From Marvania coccoides (taxonomy: Eukaryota; Chlorophyta; Trebouxiophyceae; Chlorellales; Chlorellaceae), in contig OY978099.1 of assembly GCA_963854735.1 (NCBI GenBank), forward strand, positions 1 to 64,000: DNA of 64,000 nucleotides, given 5' to 3'. Position 1 is the stretch's first letter; each line of letters opens with the position of its first letter. Shown here in pieces: positions 34,637 to 45,517 of this stretch. The notes beneath the pieces were generated by a model that worked only from the letters and a program-made list of their open reading frames with translations, was not told where the DNA came from and searched no databases. The translations under genes were made by a program, and so were the position numbers.

Positions 34637-34934
34637 TGTGTTTTACAAATTCTGGAAAGGCTTGGCGTGGGCTCGTTTTTAACAGGGTTCACAAGCAACT
34701 AAGAAAGTATGTTGCTAATTAAATGACTTGATGGGGCTTTATGCGCGCAAAACAAAGAGGATTGCTCCAGTGGATTGGTTGCGCGCCATTTTTTTTCGTT
34801 TCTTCATTTTTTTTTGGGCAGCCGTCTTTGGGCTCCAACAGTTGGAATTGACGCAGAACTCGTAGCACATTGCGTGTATACGAATCATTTGTCTCGCCTG
34901 CCGCCGAGTTTTGTGGCATTAGAGAAAGCTTGGG
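34637..34934. promoter_or_regulatory. Shared upstream region of UROD and plastid L4
   Basis: The two start codons lie back to back 298 bp apart, so this interval must contain both promoters and 5' UTRs. Both products act in the plastid. I see no recognisable TATA box that can be assigned with confidence. Confidence 0.55.
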
Positions 34935-35809
34935 ATGGCAAGCGCAATTCTCCCGAGCTTCGTCGGCCTCAAGGCCGTGGGCGCGGGACCGGCAGCACGG
35001 AAGGCCCCTAAAATCGCACAAATTCGCAGCCCGGTCGCCGTGCGGGCCAGCGTGGTGGCGGAGCCGGCTAGCATTGACGTGAAGAGCATCGATGGCGCCT
35101 CTGCTGGCAGCGCGGCGCTCTCGCTTCGCGTGGCAGACAACGACACCGCCAAGGGCCTCGTGCACAAGTACCTGGTGATGGTTCGCCGGAATGCTCGCCG
35201 AGTGAGTTTGGTGGTTTTTTGAGGTCTTGGATGTGTGGGTGGCTTTTGTTTTTGGAATGCAGCACACAATTCACACCTCTTTTCTACTTGGTACAGGGAA
35301 CGGCGTCCACTTTGACCCGCTCGGAGGTGAGCGGCGGCGGCAGGAAGCCGTACAAGCAGAAGGGCACGGGTAACGCCCGGCTGGGCAGCACCCGCACACC
35401 GCTCAGGCCTGGAGGTGGCGTGGTGTTCGGCCCCAAGCCCCGCGACTGGAGCATCACCCTGAACAAGAAGGAGAAGCGTCTGGCCATGGCCACTGCCCTT
35501 CAGAGCGCTGCCGTTGACATGGTGGTGGTCAGCGACCTCAGCTCCAAGTTCCAGGAGATCAAGACCAAGGCGCTGGTGGAGAAGCTGGCGGCGTTGGGCG
35601 TGGACGTCAACACCCAGAAGACGCTGCTCATCCTGAACGAGCCCACCGAGGCCGTGTACCTGTCTGGCCGCAACATTGAGTTCCTGGCCATCAACACCGC
35701 CAACGCTGTGCAGGTCTACGACGTGCTGGCGGCGGACCGCATCGTCATCGAAGAGGCAGCGCTGGCATACATCAACGAGTACTACGGCGCCAGCAGCCCC
35801 TCCGAGTGA
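34935..35809 (+). CDS. RPL4: Plastid 50S ribosomal protein L4, nucleus-encoded
   Basis: Exons 34935-35201 and 35297-35809 (phase 0) give 259 aa. L4 lines the exit tunnel of the large ribosomal subunit. The first ~45 residues ([18 protein letters not shown]) are a plastid transit peptide. The body has [44 protein letters not shown], the conserved extended loop of bacterial-type L4, and AVYLSGRNI followed by [16 protein letters not shown] near the C-terminus. The intron falls inside the conserved RR-GTAST segment. A nuclear plastid-type L4 is normal for the green lineage. Confidence 0.95.
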
Positions 35810-36131
35810 GTGAGGGGGCGGCACCAGTTTTTCGCACCCCCACATAAAATTATAAATGTAAACTTTGATATGTCCCATTCTTTATTCGCACAAATGGAAA
35901 ACTATACTTGGAATACGTATCATGGCGGCGATATATTAGTGTAAGCCATATTTTTTTTACCTTGGGACGTTGAGAAGATGGGCTGGAGAATGGGTTTGAG
36001 AACTCCTCCCTCCTATTTCGACAAGACAGCTCTGTATGCACTCGCACGCTCTCCCTCTTTAATCGTACACCAGTTATTACAAACAGCTGCTGCATACCAA
36101 TTTACTACTACAGTACCGCAGCAGCAGAGGA
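35810..36131. other. Intergenic region between convergent plastid genes
   Basis: Joint 3' region of plastid L4 and the ClpR gene. A TGTAA lies in AT-rich sequence about 45 bp past the L4 stop, a possible polyadenylation signal of the green-algal type. Nothing else is seen. Confidence 0.5.
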
Positions 36132-37471
36132 TTATGCGTCAGCCGCTGCCATGCCGCCGCCCGAGCGGCCCCCTCCTCGTGCCCCCTGGCTCGCCTTGAG
36201 CTGCGCCTCGTAGTTTTTCACCTCTATGGCCACCTCATCGCTGGGTGCCACCACCCTGTCGATGATTCCGTACTCGATGGCCTGCTCGGGGGTGAAGTAG
36301 CGGTTGCGACCCACGTCCGTGCGCACAGTCTCCTTGTCCTTGCCAGTGAATCTCGACATGAAGTCCACGTACGTCTGGGTTGCGTTTTCCAGCTCGTTGG
36401 CCTTGATCATGACGTTGGAGGTGTTGCCGAACGAGCGATTCATGCGCGGGGGGCAGGTCATGATGCGGGAGTGGGGCAGCGCAAACCGGTGGCCCTTCTT
36501 GCCTGAAGCCAGCAGCATGGCTGCGTTGCCGTACGCCTGCCCGATGACCAGCGTGTAGATGTCTGGGCGGATGTAGGCCATGGTGTCCAGGATGGCGGTG
36601 GCCTCAGTCTCAAACCCAACGGCCTCGCCGTTGGCGTTCTGAGAGCCTGCGGGAACTCAATCAAGCAGAGTGAAATTAAAGGGCACGCTATAATTGCAAT
36701 TAAAGATGTTCTTATTGATGCGTATTGCATGCGCTTGCCTGTCGAGTTGATGTACACGTAGATGGGTTTCTCAGGGCCAGCGTAGTTAAGCCACAGCAGC
36801 TCTGAGATGACCAGCTCGGTCACAGACGGCACAAACTGCAAGGACATTGGGGTCGGGGGGGTGAGAGGAGGATAAATAATCAGCTGCAGCGCCACGCCCT
36901 GCTGTCAGGCTAAAAAAACTATCTAGAGCTCAATCACTCACCGGCATGCCAATGTAGCAGATGCGGCCGTCCAACAGCAGGGATGGCAGGTCAGGCGGCG
37001 CCTGCCCCGGTGCCTTTGTGTCCACCGCCATCCTTGTCGCCTGCCGGCTTGTCTCGGTCACAGCGTCGCCAACGTAAAAGGCCTTGGCTGTCAGCGCAGA
37101 CTACATAAAAAATAATATGACAATATGACGGCTGTTTAACCTCCTCTCCACCAACCACAAAAAGTAATGCAACACAAACAACCCACCGCTTCGACCGTTG
37201 GCAACTTGGTCATTGCCTCGCTGCTGAGCCCCAAAACCCGCATCTGGGCGGTGGTCAGTCCAAACTCTGGCTGATAGTCCGCCGTCTCCGGGATCGAGGG
37301 CACGATCAGGCCGCTGCTGCATTCCTGAGTGAACCCAATTCCCATGTTTGCTCGGCAGTCCAGCGCCCGGCGAGAGGAAAGCGGCCGAGGGCGAGCAGCA
37401 CCACGCGTAAGCGCATTTTCATTGCAGATAATCCGGCTATGCCCAGCCCTCAGGCCGGCAGCCAAAGGCAT
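36132..37471 (-). CDS. Plastid ClpR-type subunit of the Clp protease core
   Basis: Exons 37187-37471, 36942-37100, 36739-36835 and 36132-36646 give 351 aa. The start is the least certain part: the ATG at 37471 gives a plausible transit peptide (MPLAAGLRAGHSRII) and excludes an upstream poly-A tract. The ClpP fold is clear: RICYIGMPFVPSVTELVISELLWL, YVYINSTGSQNANG, AILDTMAYIRPDIYTLVIGQAYGNAAMLLASG, GHRFALPHSRIMTCPPRMNR. The nucleophile Ser of ClpP (GxASSMA) is replaced (GQAYGNAAM), and the usual His (MIHQP) is missing (MTCPP). This is therefore a non-catalytic ClpR subunit, most like plant ClpR1 as I remember that family. The third intron begins with GC instead of GT (ACAG-GCAAGC). Confidence 0.85.
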
Positions 37472-38163
37472 CTCGAGAAAAAAGTTCTTCGATTTTTCGT
37501 GGAAAAGCAGCACAGCAAATCCCACTGGCTTCCCAACTCTCGGGAAGACAAAATAATGGTAGCAATGTAAATTGAAAAGCATGGAATATACGGCAATTCT
37601 GGCGGATGAGCCACAATCTGCTGTGCTGCGCGAGCGAAAAAAAAAAAAAAAAAACTTGAATTTTTTCACTTGGTTGCCTCCAGACTTGCCTCCCAGCCCA
37701 TACACGCATTCCATATTGTTTTTCATACACCTTGGGTCCTTCGCAGCGACAGGCACCGGCTCTGAGTCCGCCGCGTAGCACATTTCTCTCGAAGAAGAGA
37801 GTTGGGAGGGAAGAAGAGGGAATACAGCCAGTGGACGCCCAGGCCGGCTGGTCCCTCCCCACTGGAAACCAAGTGATTCTCCAAGGTGTGTGCCAGTGCC
37901 TGTTGGGCGTGGCAGCGAGCGGTGCTGCCGTTGGCACTCAGCCATTGTGAGTAATACTAGTTGGCGTCGCGCGGATCGCTGCCAAGCTGCGATCTTTGGG
38001 GGTTTCCGTGCCAGCTTGTTGTTTTTGAGAAATATGGGGCCCTCGGCGAAGTCTTTGCGCCTCGCTTTTCACACGACTGTTTCATCCCTCCTTTTGTGCA
38101 GACATTTTCTCGATAGACAGCTGGCAGGTGTGATTAGGCGCTGATCGAAAGGTTACACTGCAG
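37472..38163. other. Shared upstream region of ClpR and the 38164 gene
   Basis: No gene is supported. A long minus-strand open frame extends from the ClpR leader through this interval, but it crosses an 18-A tract (about 37637-37654, read as poly-Phe/Lys), so I treat it as untranslated upstream sequence. Confidence 0.45.
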
Positions 38164-39545
38164 ATGGCCGCGATGGAGGAGTGCACGACGTCCTTTGCCC
38201 AGCGGCCCGCCCCTGCCAGGGGTCTCACGGCCATGCGGCGCTCTGTGTCCACCCCTGTGCTGCGCACCCTTGGCGACCCAGCGGGAGACTGCGGCATGGA
38301 GGTGTTCGTGGTGCTTCGAAACTTTCAAGAGTTTGCTGGCGGCATGTTCAACCGTCTGCCTGGCCCCCTGCGAAACGGAGTGAGGGACTCTGGGGTGTGC
38401 CACTACATGACGGTGTTCAGACAGAAGGACGGGTCGCTGGTTCAGTTTGACTTTGGGCCCAGCGCAGGGGGAGATATCCACGTGCCCAGGGGGCCCCTTG
38501 CGCGCATCCTGAGCAAGGCGCCTCGTGGTCGCATGGCAGCCAGGGGCCAAGGCACGGTGGAGGGCAAGGTCAGGGAGCACAAGGTGAGCTGGGTGCTACT
38601 ATTTTATTTGTGATGCTGTACCCAGGCATTGCCAACCCAATTTTTTGTTAGCTTGAACGTTGTTTCGCCAACCAACCAACCACCCCATAATTCTACCCCT
38701 TGCAGCTCACTTCGCTCCCTGAAGCCCACCTGTACGTTGGCCGCACCAACCTGTCGATGTCGGACATCAGGGCATGGAACGACGTGCATGCGTCCACCTC
38801 GTACGAGCTGCACCGCTCCGACTGCCGGCACTATGTCAACTCGCTGGTGCAGTACACCACCGGGGTGGAGAGGGCCACCATCTCAGCGCTGCGCAGCCAG
38901 TGGTCCAGGAACAGGGGCACGTATGGCCTGGCGGAGTGCGTGGTGCGGCTGGGGCACTTTGTCACCGACGTGGCCAACTGGGAAAAGGTCAAAGCGGTGG
39001 GGCACACAACCACGGCAGTGCTGATGACCCTGACGGGGCAGAGGGCGCTGGCAAACCTCAAAAATGGGCCACTGCTGGAGTCGGTCAAGCAGAAACTGCT
39101 TCCGGCAGCACGCAGGGCGCTTGCGCCAGTGCCCCGCGCCTTCCCGCGCCGCCCAGTGTACGCAGTGGGCACTGCAGCGGTGGCTACCTACGCCGCTTCA
39201 GGCGGGCAGGCCCCTGGGGTTGTGCGCGACACTCTGACCATCGGTGCCAGAGTGGCAGGCGGGGTGCAGTCGGCAATGAGGGCAGCGGCGGTCCTGGCAG
39301 AGCAGGTGGGACGCAGCGCATCAACAGCCAGCCAACAAACCACCAACCACGCCGTGGCTCTGGCGACGGGCATCGCCGGCGCAGCGTCTCGGGGCGCTGT
39401 GCACCTCATGACAGCGCGCCCCAGGAAGGTGGTGGCCGTCGGCGCTGGTGCAACGGCAGCAGCGCCCAGCAGCCCCCTGCGCGCCGTCCTTCCTGCTGCT
39501 ATGAAGAGCAGCAGGCAGCTTGTGCTCGTCGCTTCACGCCGATAA
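38164..39545 (+). CDS. Uncharacterised protein with possible permuted papain-like (LRAT/NlpC) fold
   Basis: Exons 38164-38583 and 38706-39545 (phase 0) give 419 aa. Residues ~40-220 look like a compact domain: GVCHYMTVFRQKDGSLVQFDFGP places a His before a beta strand, and SYELHRSDCRHYVNSLVQYTTG places a Cys at the start of a helix. His first and Cys second, with a DCRHYVN box, is the order of the circularly permuted NlpC/P60 group that includes LRAT and PPPDE proteins. The C-terminal ~190 residues are Ala/Gly-rich helices without a known domain and may bind membranes. The family is not named with confidence; a thiol hydrolase or acyltransferase is only an inference. Confidence 0.6.
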
Positions 39546-39997
39546 ATATGATAGCTGCGCTGCGATGAAGAGCAGCTGGCACCTGTAGCGCCAACGACAA
39601 TATCTATGATACTCTAGAGGAGAACGTAATATACTTGATACATTTAATTTGCTCTTGCATTTTGGCATTTTTCAAACAAAGGCGTCGGACCCCTGCTGGC
39701 AGGCAGTTTGGCCGACCTTGCTTTTTCTGTCTTCCCGGATGGCTTTAGAGGCTGGCTTTTCCAGTACTTACACTGCGTATATTTTTATGGTGACTTCTTG
39801 TAAAAAATCCCACCTAAATTCCCAAGAGAGGTGAACCGTTTTTTAGCAAGCCATGATCCGTCGCGTTCTTTTTAATACTATATATAGTGCAATTAAGCAA
39901 CCTGAGTATTACTGAGATTTAGCTGTAGGGCTAACATGCGTTCTCGCATTGCGACGCTTAAAAAATAAAACATTTTTAATATTTATTTCGACACTAA
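39546..39997. other. Intergenic region, RHL1 promoter
   Basis: No gene seen. AT-rich sequence, including TACTATATATAG about 110 bp before the RHL1 start, may hold the core promoter. Confidence 0.5.
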
Positions 39998-41517
39998 ATG
40001 GCGAGAAAAAAGGCAGCGGATGTTGCCGATGCCGAGCCCAATGCCGATGCTCTCGAAGCAAAGCGTCTTGAGAGTCTGGCCATCGACCAGGGCGTGAGTA
40101 AAGATTTTTTGTTGGAGACAAGTGATCTGCTCTCAGTTCTCTAACAATTCGTTTCATCCTTCGCTCTCCGCCCCGCAATAGATCCTGTCCCGCACTCGCC
40201 GCATCGCCACCACCACCCTTCCTCCCACAAGCGGTGAGTTGTCACTCCTTCTCCTCCCTTTTTCCCTCCCACTTCCTCAACTCGACTATTACGAAGCTTG
40301 GTTTTTTTTGGTTAAGCAAGCGCCTCACGCTCATCAATGTTTGCCACCTTGCAGCCATGCTGAAAGCCGATGGCAAGGACATTGTCAAGCGCAGCTCCGT
40401 GCGCCGCAACCGCTACCTGCTGGTGTTTAACTGCCAGATCGCCCCTGCCGCTGCTGGGCGCCTGGGCGTGCTGTCGTGCCTGGACACCAAGAACCCCGTG
40501 ATGCACATCGAGTTCCCCGAGGGTCGGCTGCGCCTGCGTGGCACCCTCGTGTTTCCTCGCAACAAGTACCTGGTCATGAGGCTGGGGAACAAAGAAGCGC
40601 TGTGCGAGGACGTGCTGGAGAGCATGGTCGTGTTCAGCGAGATGGACTGGGTGGGCAGGGCCGAGGACAACCCCGACGAGGAGGCGCTGCCCATGCCAGA
40701 GTCGGTCAAGACAGAGCGCCGCCACGAAAGGCTCGACTTTGGGGGGCGGGGAGCAGGGCGGCAGGAAGGAAGTGAGGAGGACGATGAAGACGAGGAGGAT
40801 GTCGGCGACGAGCCTTTTTCGCAGTCGCAGCGCTCGCGCGGGGTGTTACGCAGCACGGCGCGGCGCACGGGTGGCAGCAAGAAGCGCACCCGCTACGCTG
40901 ACGACTCAGATAACGATTTTGTGGTTGCAGGAGACAGCGATGAGGAGGAAGAAGAGCTGGTGCTGCGTAAGCCGCGCAAAAAACAGGCCCTAGCAGCAGC
41001 GCCCCAGCCAGCATCTCACCCGAAGTGAGTTTATTTTGTTGGGGGCTTGATCCCAAATGGTTTCAACGCCTGGTGTGTCCTTCAATTGATTCGCGTATTC
41101 GTTATTGTTTTCCCTTGTTGCAGCAATCTGGTGGATTATGAAGATGATGCCGAGGAGCAGCCTCTTGCCATGCAAAAGAAGCAACAAGCCAAAAAAGCAG
41201 CAGCAGCGCCGCCTGTAAAGCGAGACAAGCATTCCAAGACCGCACACCACGCTGCCAGCAGCGCCGAAGAAGAGGAGGAGGAGGAGGAAGAAGACCTGGA
41301 TGGCATGGAGGTGGTGCCCGCCAGCCGTGCCAGACCAAAGAGAGCGGCAGCTGGAGAGGCCAACAAGAAGCTGCGCCAGAGCCAAGAGGGTGGCTCAGAG
41401 GATGGCGAGGCTGGGGACGACTTGGAAGAGGAGGACGGGGAGGAAGAGAGCAGTGGGGCTTCTGAGGGTGGCAGCGAAGAGGAGTACGAGAGGGACGTCA
41501 GCGACGGCGATGAATGA
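39998..41517 (+). CDS. RHL1: RHL1-like DNA topoisomerase VI-associated protein
   Basis: Exons 39998-40093, 40182-40233, 40355-41024 and 41124-41517 join in frame to 403 aa. In plants ROOT HAIRLESS 1 (HYP7) is a DNA-binding partner of the nuclear topoisomerase VI complex required for endoreduplication. The N-terminal half carries the family pattern: EAKRLESLAIDQGILS, KADGKDIVKRSSVRRNRYLLVFNCQIAP, LGVLSCLDTKNPVMHIEFPEGRLRLRGTLVFPRNKYLVM, and CEDVLESMVVFSEMDWVG. The rest (~180-403) is a disordered tail of acidic blocks alternating with Lys/Arg patches, ending in Glu/Asp/Ser-rich sequence. The tail is longer than I would expect. Finding RHL1 implies that the organism has the plant-type topoisomerase VI. 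Confidence 0.85.
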
Positions 41518-41915
41518 GCAAAGAGATGGAAATAACTCATGTAACCCACAAAATGCAGAAGAATATGCATGCTGTCACTATCAAACTTTTACAAGAGAAC
41601 ACAATACGTAATCAAAGACAATAATGGCACGTGGTGCATGGCTGGATGCTACAATTTCACAGCTCTAGCAGTAGAATGCATGCACATGCAAGAAAACTGT
41701 ACTGTAGTGCTGCAACGGTGCAACGGATTACAAGAAAGGAAGGAACTGGGGAATAAAAAACCCCGTCAACACTGGCTTGCAATGAACAAAGAATTTTATT
41801 ATTATTATTATTTAAAAAACGTTGATGCGCTATATCGGATTATCTGATACATTTTATTTGGTATACATTCTCAAAGTTTCGAAATAACTATATTGCGTGT
41901 CATTTGGTGTCTGGT
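41518..41915. other. Intergenic region 3' of RHL1
   Basis: No gene seen. A TTATTATTATTATTA microsatellite lies near 41797. Confidence 0.5.
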
Positions 41916-43397
41916 TCAGGGCCCGGCGGCAGCACAAGGCGCCTTGCAAACTATTGATTGGCCAGATGTCCATGCAGCTTTCTGGCACTTTGTTGAGCAG
42001 TATTACTCCTTGTGGCACTGCGCAATAAAATTTAGAGTTGTCAAAACACGGTGGTTGATGTATTTCAGCACACGCTCAACTGAACTGCACTCACCCTACT
42101 GCACAGCTGGAGGTCGATGCCAATGGCTCTACATGCACCGCACGTGTTCGAAACTTCACGATCGCGTGCCGCCGCAGCCCCTTTGTTGATGGCCGACAAT
42201 ATGCGGCCAGGGCTGGCGGCATTTAGCTCCTCCATCGAAAACTCTCGCGAGCTGTAGTAGCGCGGGAAATTTTCCCTTGCGGTGGAGAGTAAAATTATAA
42301 TAGATTTATTCGATTCCTTGAAGTCTTTGTGAAGAAAAACAGGCATCTGGTGGTTGCATGTTTCCAGAGCGGTGGTCAATTCTTGGAGCAGGCCGTCCAT
42401 GAGGCTGTACCTCCCGCGGACATTAAGCTGAAAATAAATGAATTGCAGACAATTGGCAGCCATCCACGCAACTCGAAGCGTGTCGCCATCTTCCTCTGCT
42501 GCCGCAAGGTACCTATGAGAAATAAGACCGAGCTTAATTATCCTCGGTGCTTATTGGGCATATGAACTATGGGCGGCAGCAAAGAGGTCAGAGAGGACCC
42601 ACATTCTCACCCTGGTGCGCTCTTCCACGAAGTACTCCTGCATAAGCACCCTAGGGAGGATGATTTCATTGGAACATGCCACCCAGGAAAGCGGGCCATT
42701 CTTCAGTCGCGCCAGAAAGTTCTCAACGATTCCAGTCCTCTCAAAATAATCCAGAGCCCTTCAAAGCGAAAGAGCAAGCAATAATCACCGCGTTCTTCCG
42801 CAGTTCTTCCAAATCCGCGTACGCCAGCTGACTGCCTCCTGTGGTAGCGCTGCCACGTCGTGGCCGTCTCCATTTGGGCTCAACATTGAATCAAGCAGCG
42901 TTGCAGCTGGCTCTTTCCACATTGCCAGGTCCACCTTGTGGCGAAAAACAAGGTCTGCATTGGTGTCCAGCCCGCTTTGATAAGCGTTCATGTATGTGCT
43001 GGAGGTGGAGGATCCGGCAGATGTGCAGATGAAAAAATTTCTTCTCTCTCTGCCCACCCTGGCCAATTGCAAGACCCATTGCGCCTGACCCCTCGTAATT
43101 ATTGACAATCTCGTGACAGGATTGCATGCAGCCTTGCCAAATGCTGTTGCGTGTGTCCCGATCAGACAAGAAGAGCGTCGACGTGCCACAAACAGACAGC
43201 GCTTCAATCTCGAGAAGTGCCTAGCGGGCTTTGAAGGCTTCGGGACTCTCCGCAGGAGGGTAAGGGGATTCGGTGCAGTAGGTCTTCGTCAGGAAGGCGG
43301 TAGGCTCAAGGCTTCGAGCCAAAGCGCGTTGAGAGCTGCAGTCGGCAGAATCCACGCTGAGCAGGCGCTCCTTCCAAGGGGCAGTGCTGGTAGACAT
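41916..43397 (-). pseudogene. MYND zinc-finger protein gene, probably decayed
   Basis: A multi-exon minus-strand gene runs from an ATG at 43397. Protein-like exons include KERLLSVDSADCSSQRALAR, LFLSDRDTRNSIWQGCMQSC, GLDTNADLVFRHKVDLAMWK, ENFLARLKNGPLSWVACSNE, VLMQEYFVEERTR, LRVAWMAANCLQF and FSMEELNAASPGRILSAINK. The end is a MYND finger: CGAC, CSRC, then (after a good GTGAGT donor at 42094 and AG at 42018) HKE, stop, YCSTKCQKAAW. The TAA at 42003-42005 falls exactly where MYND fingers have a residue before YC. A second in-frame TAG is at 43221-43223. The intron around 42560 cannot be joined in frame with standard sites. These three defects together indicate a pseudogene; unrecognised splicing could remove the TAG but hardly the TAA. 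Confidence 0.6.
42516..42566 (+). repeat. Dispersed 51-nt hairpin element, copy C
   Basis: Matches copy B (29759-29809) at 49 of 51 positions. ACCGAG and CTCGGT form a perfect 6-bp stem around CTTAATTATC. It lies inside the MYND gene, at the 3' end of an apparent intron read on the minus strand. Confidence 0.85.
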
Positions 43398-43697
43398 GGT
43401 GATGTAATGTAGTCGAGCTGCCAAAAAATGATGTAGCGGAATTTCTAGGCGAAACCAAAAAAGATTTCAAATAGAGTTTTGGGGGGGTTGCCAAATGCAG
43501 CCCCGTTGTGTGAACGCCACGCAGTGGTGAGGGAAGAGGGAGACCAAACAAAAAATTGCGTATCGCAATTCCCACACACAGCTGCAGCAGCGAGGCTGAA
43601 GAAAATAGTTACAAAAAAAATTCAAAAACGTAAATTTCATTGCAAATCGAACTTTTTGAGGGATAAGAAAATTCTATTAAATCAGGTTTGGCGATCG
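43398..43697. other. Upstream region between MYND pseudogene and F-box gene
   Basis: The two genes diverge here. No feature recognised apart from A-rich sequence before the F-box gene start. Confidence 0.45.
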
Positions 43698-45262
43698 ATG
43701 AGCGAGGACCACTGCATGGCGGCGTCCCCGACAAAACCAGCCCCTTCAAATCTAATGGTTTCGGAAAACGAACAGCAGCAGCTGATACCGTCGGAGCCTC
43801 CCCAGATTACCATTGCCGCACTTCCAGCGGACATCCTTTCGCAGGTGTTCCGGCGCCTGTCGCAGCTTGAGAGGGCGCGCACCGCCCTGGTGTGTGCCCG
43901 CTGGAGCCAAGTGGGCAGGTCTTCGTCAACCTTGTGGAGCTCCATACGCTTCGAGGTCCAGCTGAGCACGCCCTCGTCCGTGGAGCGCTCCGAGTCATTT
44001 GTCCACTGGATGGTTCCTCGCTCCCGCAACGTCCACGCCATCACAGTCATGTGTCGCCGCATGGCCCCTGAAATTCTGGACCCAAGGGCGGAGTCCGTCG
44101 TGCTGCAAAACGTGGTGGCAGCCCTGGCGCTGGCAGGTCCCAACCTGCATGAGCTGAGCATCGACTGCGACGGCCACTTTGTCGTGAGCGGCTGGGCTGC
44201 TGCGCTGACGTCGCTGCGCATTGCAAACTTCATGGCGGAGGCACTCACGCTGAGACCGGGGCTGGGAAGCCTCTCCTCCCTGCAGGACCTCCGCCTGCGC
44301 TCCGCTTCTGCGACGCTGTCCTTCATCGGCAGCTCGTCGCTGCTGCCGCCAGGCCTCAAGGCTCTCAGGTAATACTGCGGAGAAAACAATTCCATTTTGG
44401 CATGTTTTTCTTTTCCTAACAAACAGTGTTTAAGTTTTGCAGAATGGACGGCTGCCACCTGCGGCAATTGCCTCACGCCCTTTACTCACTCTCGCAGCTC
44501 ACCGACCTGGTGCTGTCCAACAATGCACTTTCGCAGGCAGACTTGGATCCGCTCACACGCATGACCACCCTGCAGCAGCTCACGCTGATGGGCACAAGAA
44601 TGGCGCGTCTGCCCACCGCGCTCTCCGCTCTCACCAACCTGCGAGTGCTCTACCTTGACGGAGTCGCGAGCACCGCCACTGCCGGCGAGCCAGGCATCAC
44701 TGCGCAGATCCGCGACGTGCTGGGCCCCCTCCGTCTGCTGGGTATTCTTTCGTTGGGGTCTTCCCGCCTTGAAAGCTTCCCTGTTGACCTGGCAGACAAC
44801 CTCACTGCGCTGCGCGTGCTGTACTTGGACAACAACCCAGAGCTGGCGGAGCTGCCCAACGGGCCTTACCTGCGCAAGCTCCACGTTCTGGGCATCGATT
44901 GGCGGCTGCTGTTCAGGTCTCACGCCAAACTGATGGGTGCCACAGCGCTGCACAAGCTGTGTTTGACCTCAATGGGCGGGCCCTACGATGTTCCGCTGGT
45001 GCAGAGCGAGGGGGCTGCGGTGGCATTGACGCTGCTGGGCCTACCCTCCCTGTGCCAGGTTCTTGTGCCCATGGTGGATGGTAGCCGGCTTAACGCGATG
45101 TACATTACGGTGATGAACATCCTGATGGCGCTGTCCGCTGACGGCATCGACGTGCAGGCGGTGACGTACGAAGGAATATCAAATGAGTGGATTGAGTTCC
45201 TGCGAGAGCTGGAGAAGCATGGAGGAGAAACATGCAAAGTGCGACAGCGATGTGAAGTTTGA
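43698..45262 (+). CDS. F-box/leucine-rich-repeat protein
   Basis: Exons 43698-44368 and 44443-45262 give 496 aa; the 74-bp intron keeps frame at phase 2. Residues ~38-75 (IAALPADILSQVFRRLSQLERARTALVCARWSQVG) are an F-box, which docks on SKP1 in SCF ubiquitin ligases. Leucine-rich repeats follow from about residue 150: LHELSIDCDG, LTSLRIANF, LQDLRLRSA, LTDLVLSNNALSQ, LQQLTLMGTRMARLP, LRVLYLDGV, LGILSLGSSRLESFP and LRVLYLDNNPELAELP. The LRR surface would recognise a substrate that cannot be predicted. The C-terminal ~100 residues have no clear repeats. Confidence 0.8.
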
Positions 45263-45517
45263 AAATGTATTCACGTAAGAGAATACAATGCTGTGGCGGC
45301 GGGGGCTTTGAGAAATGAGGGCGCCCACGTCACTCGAATCTAAGTTAAAATAGATTTAAAAAATAAATTGGGTTTTAAACAAATAAGAGAGCCTTGAGAG
45401 CTCTTTCGAAACTCTGGGAGAGAAAAATCATCGTGCTTCATCAAAAGATTTAATTATATTTTTTGGAAGAGCTTTCCGTTGCTGATTGTACTACTGGATT
45501 CAAAATCATCTTCGTGA

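Noticed and set aside
37472..37945. Longer N-terminus for the ClpR protein from 37945
   Set aside because: The added frame crosses an 18-base A tract read as poly-Phe and does not resemble a transit peptide.
41916..43397. Reassigned genetic code (TAA and TAG as sense codons)
   Set aside because: Other well-supported genes here end at TAA (ClpR), TAG (GMD, UROD) and TGA at the expected protein ends, so the stops in the MYND gene are mutations.
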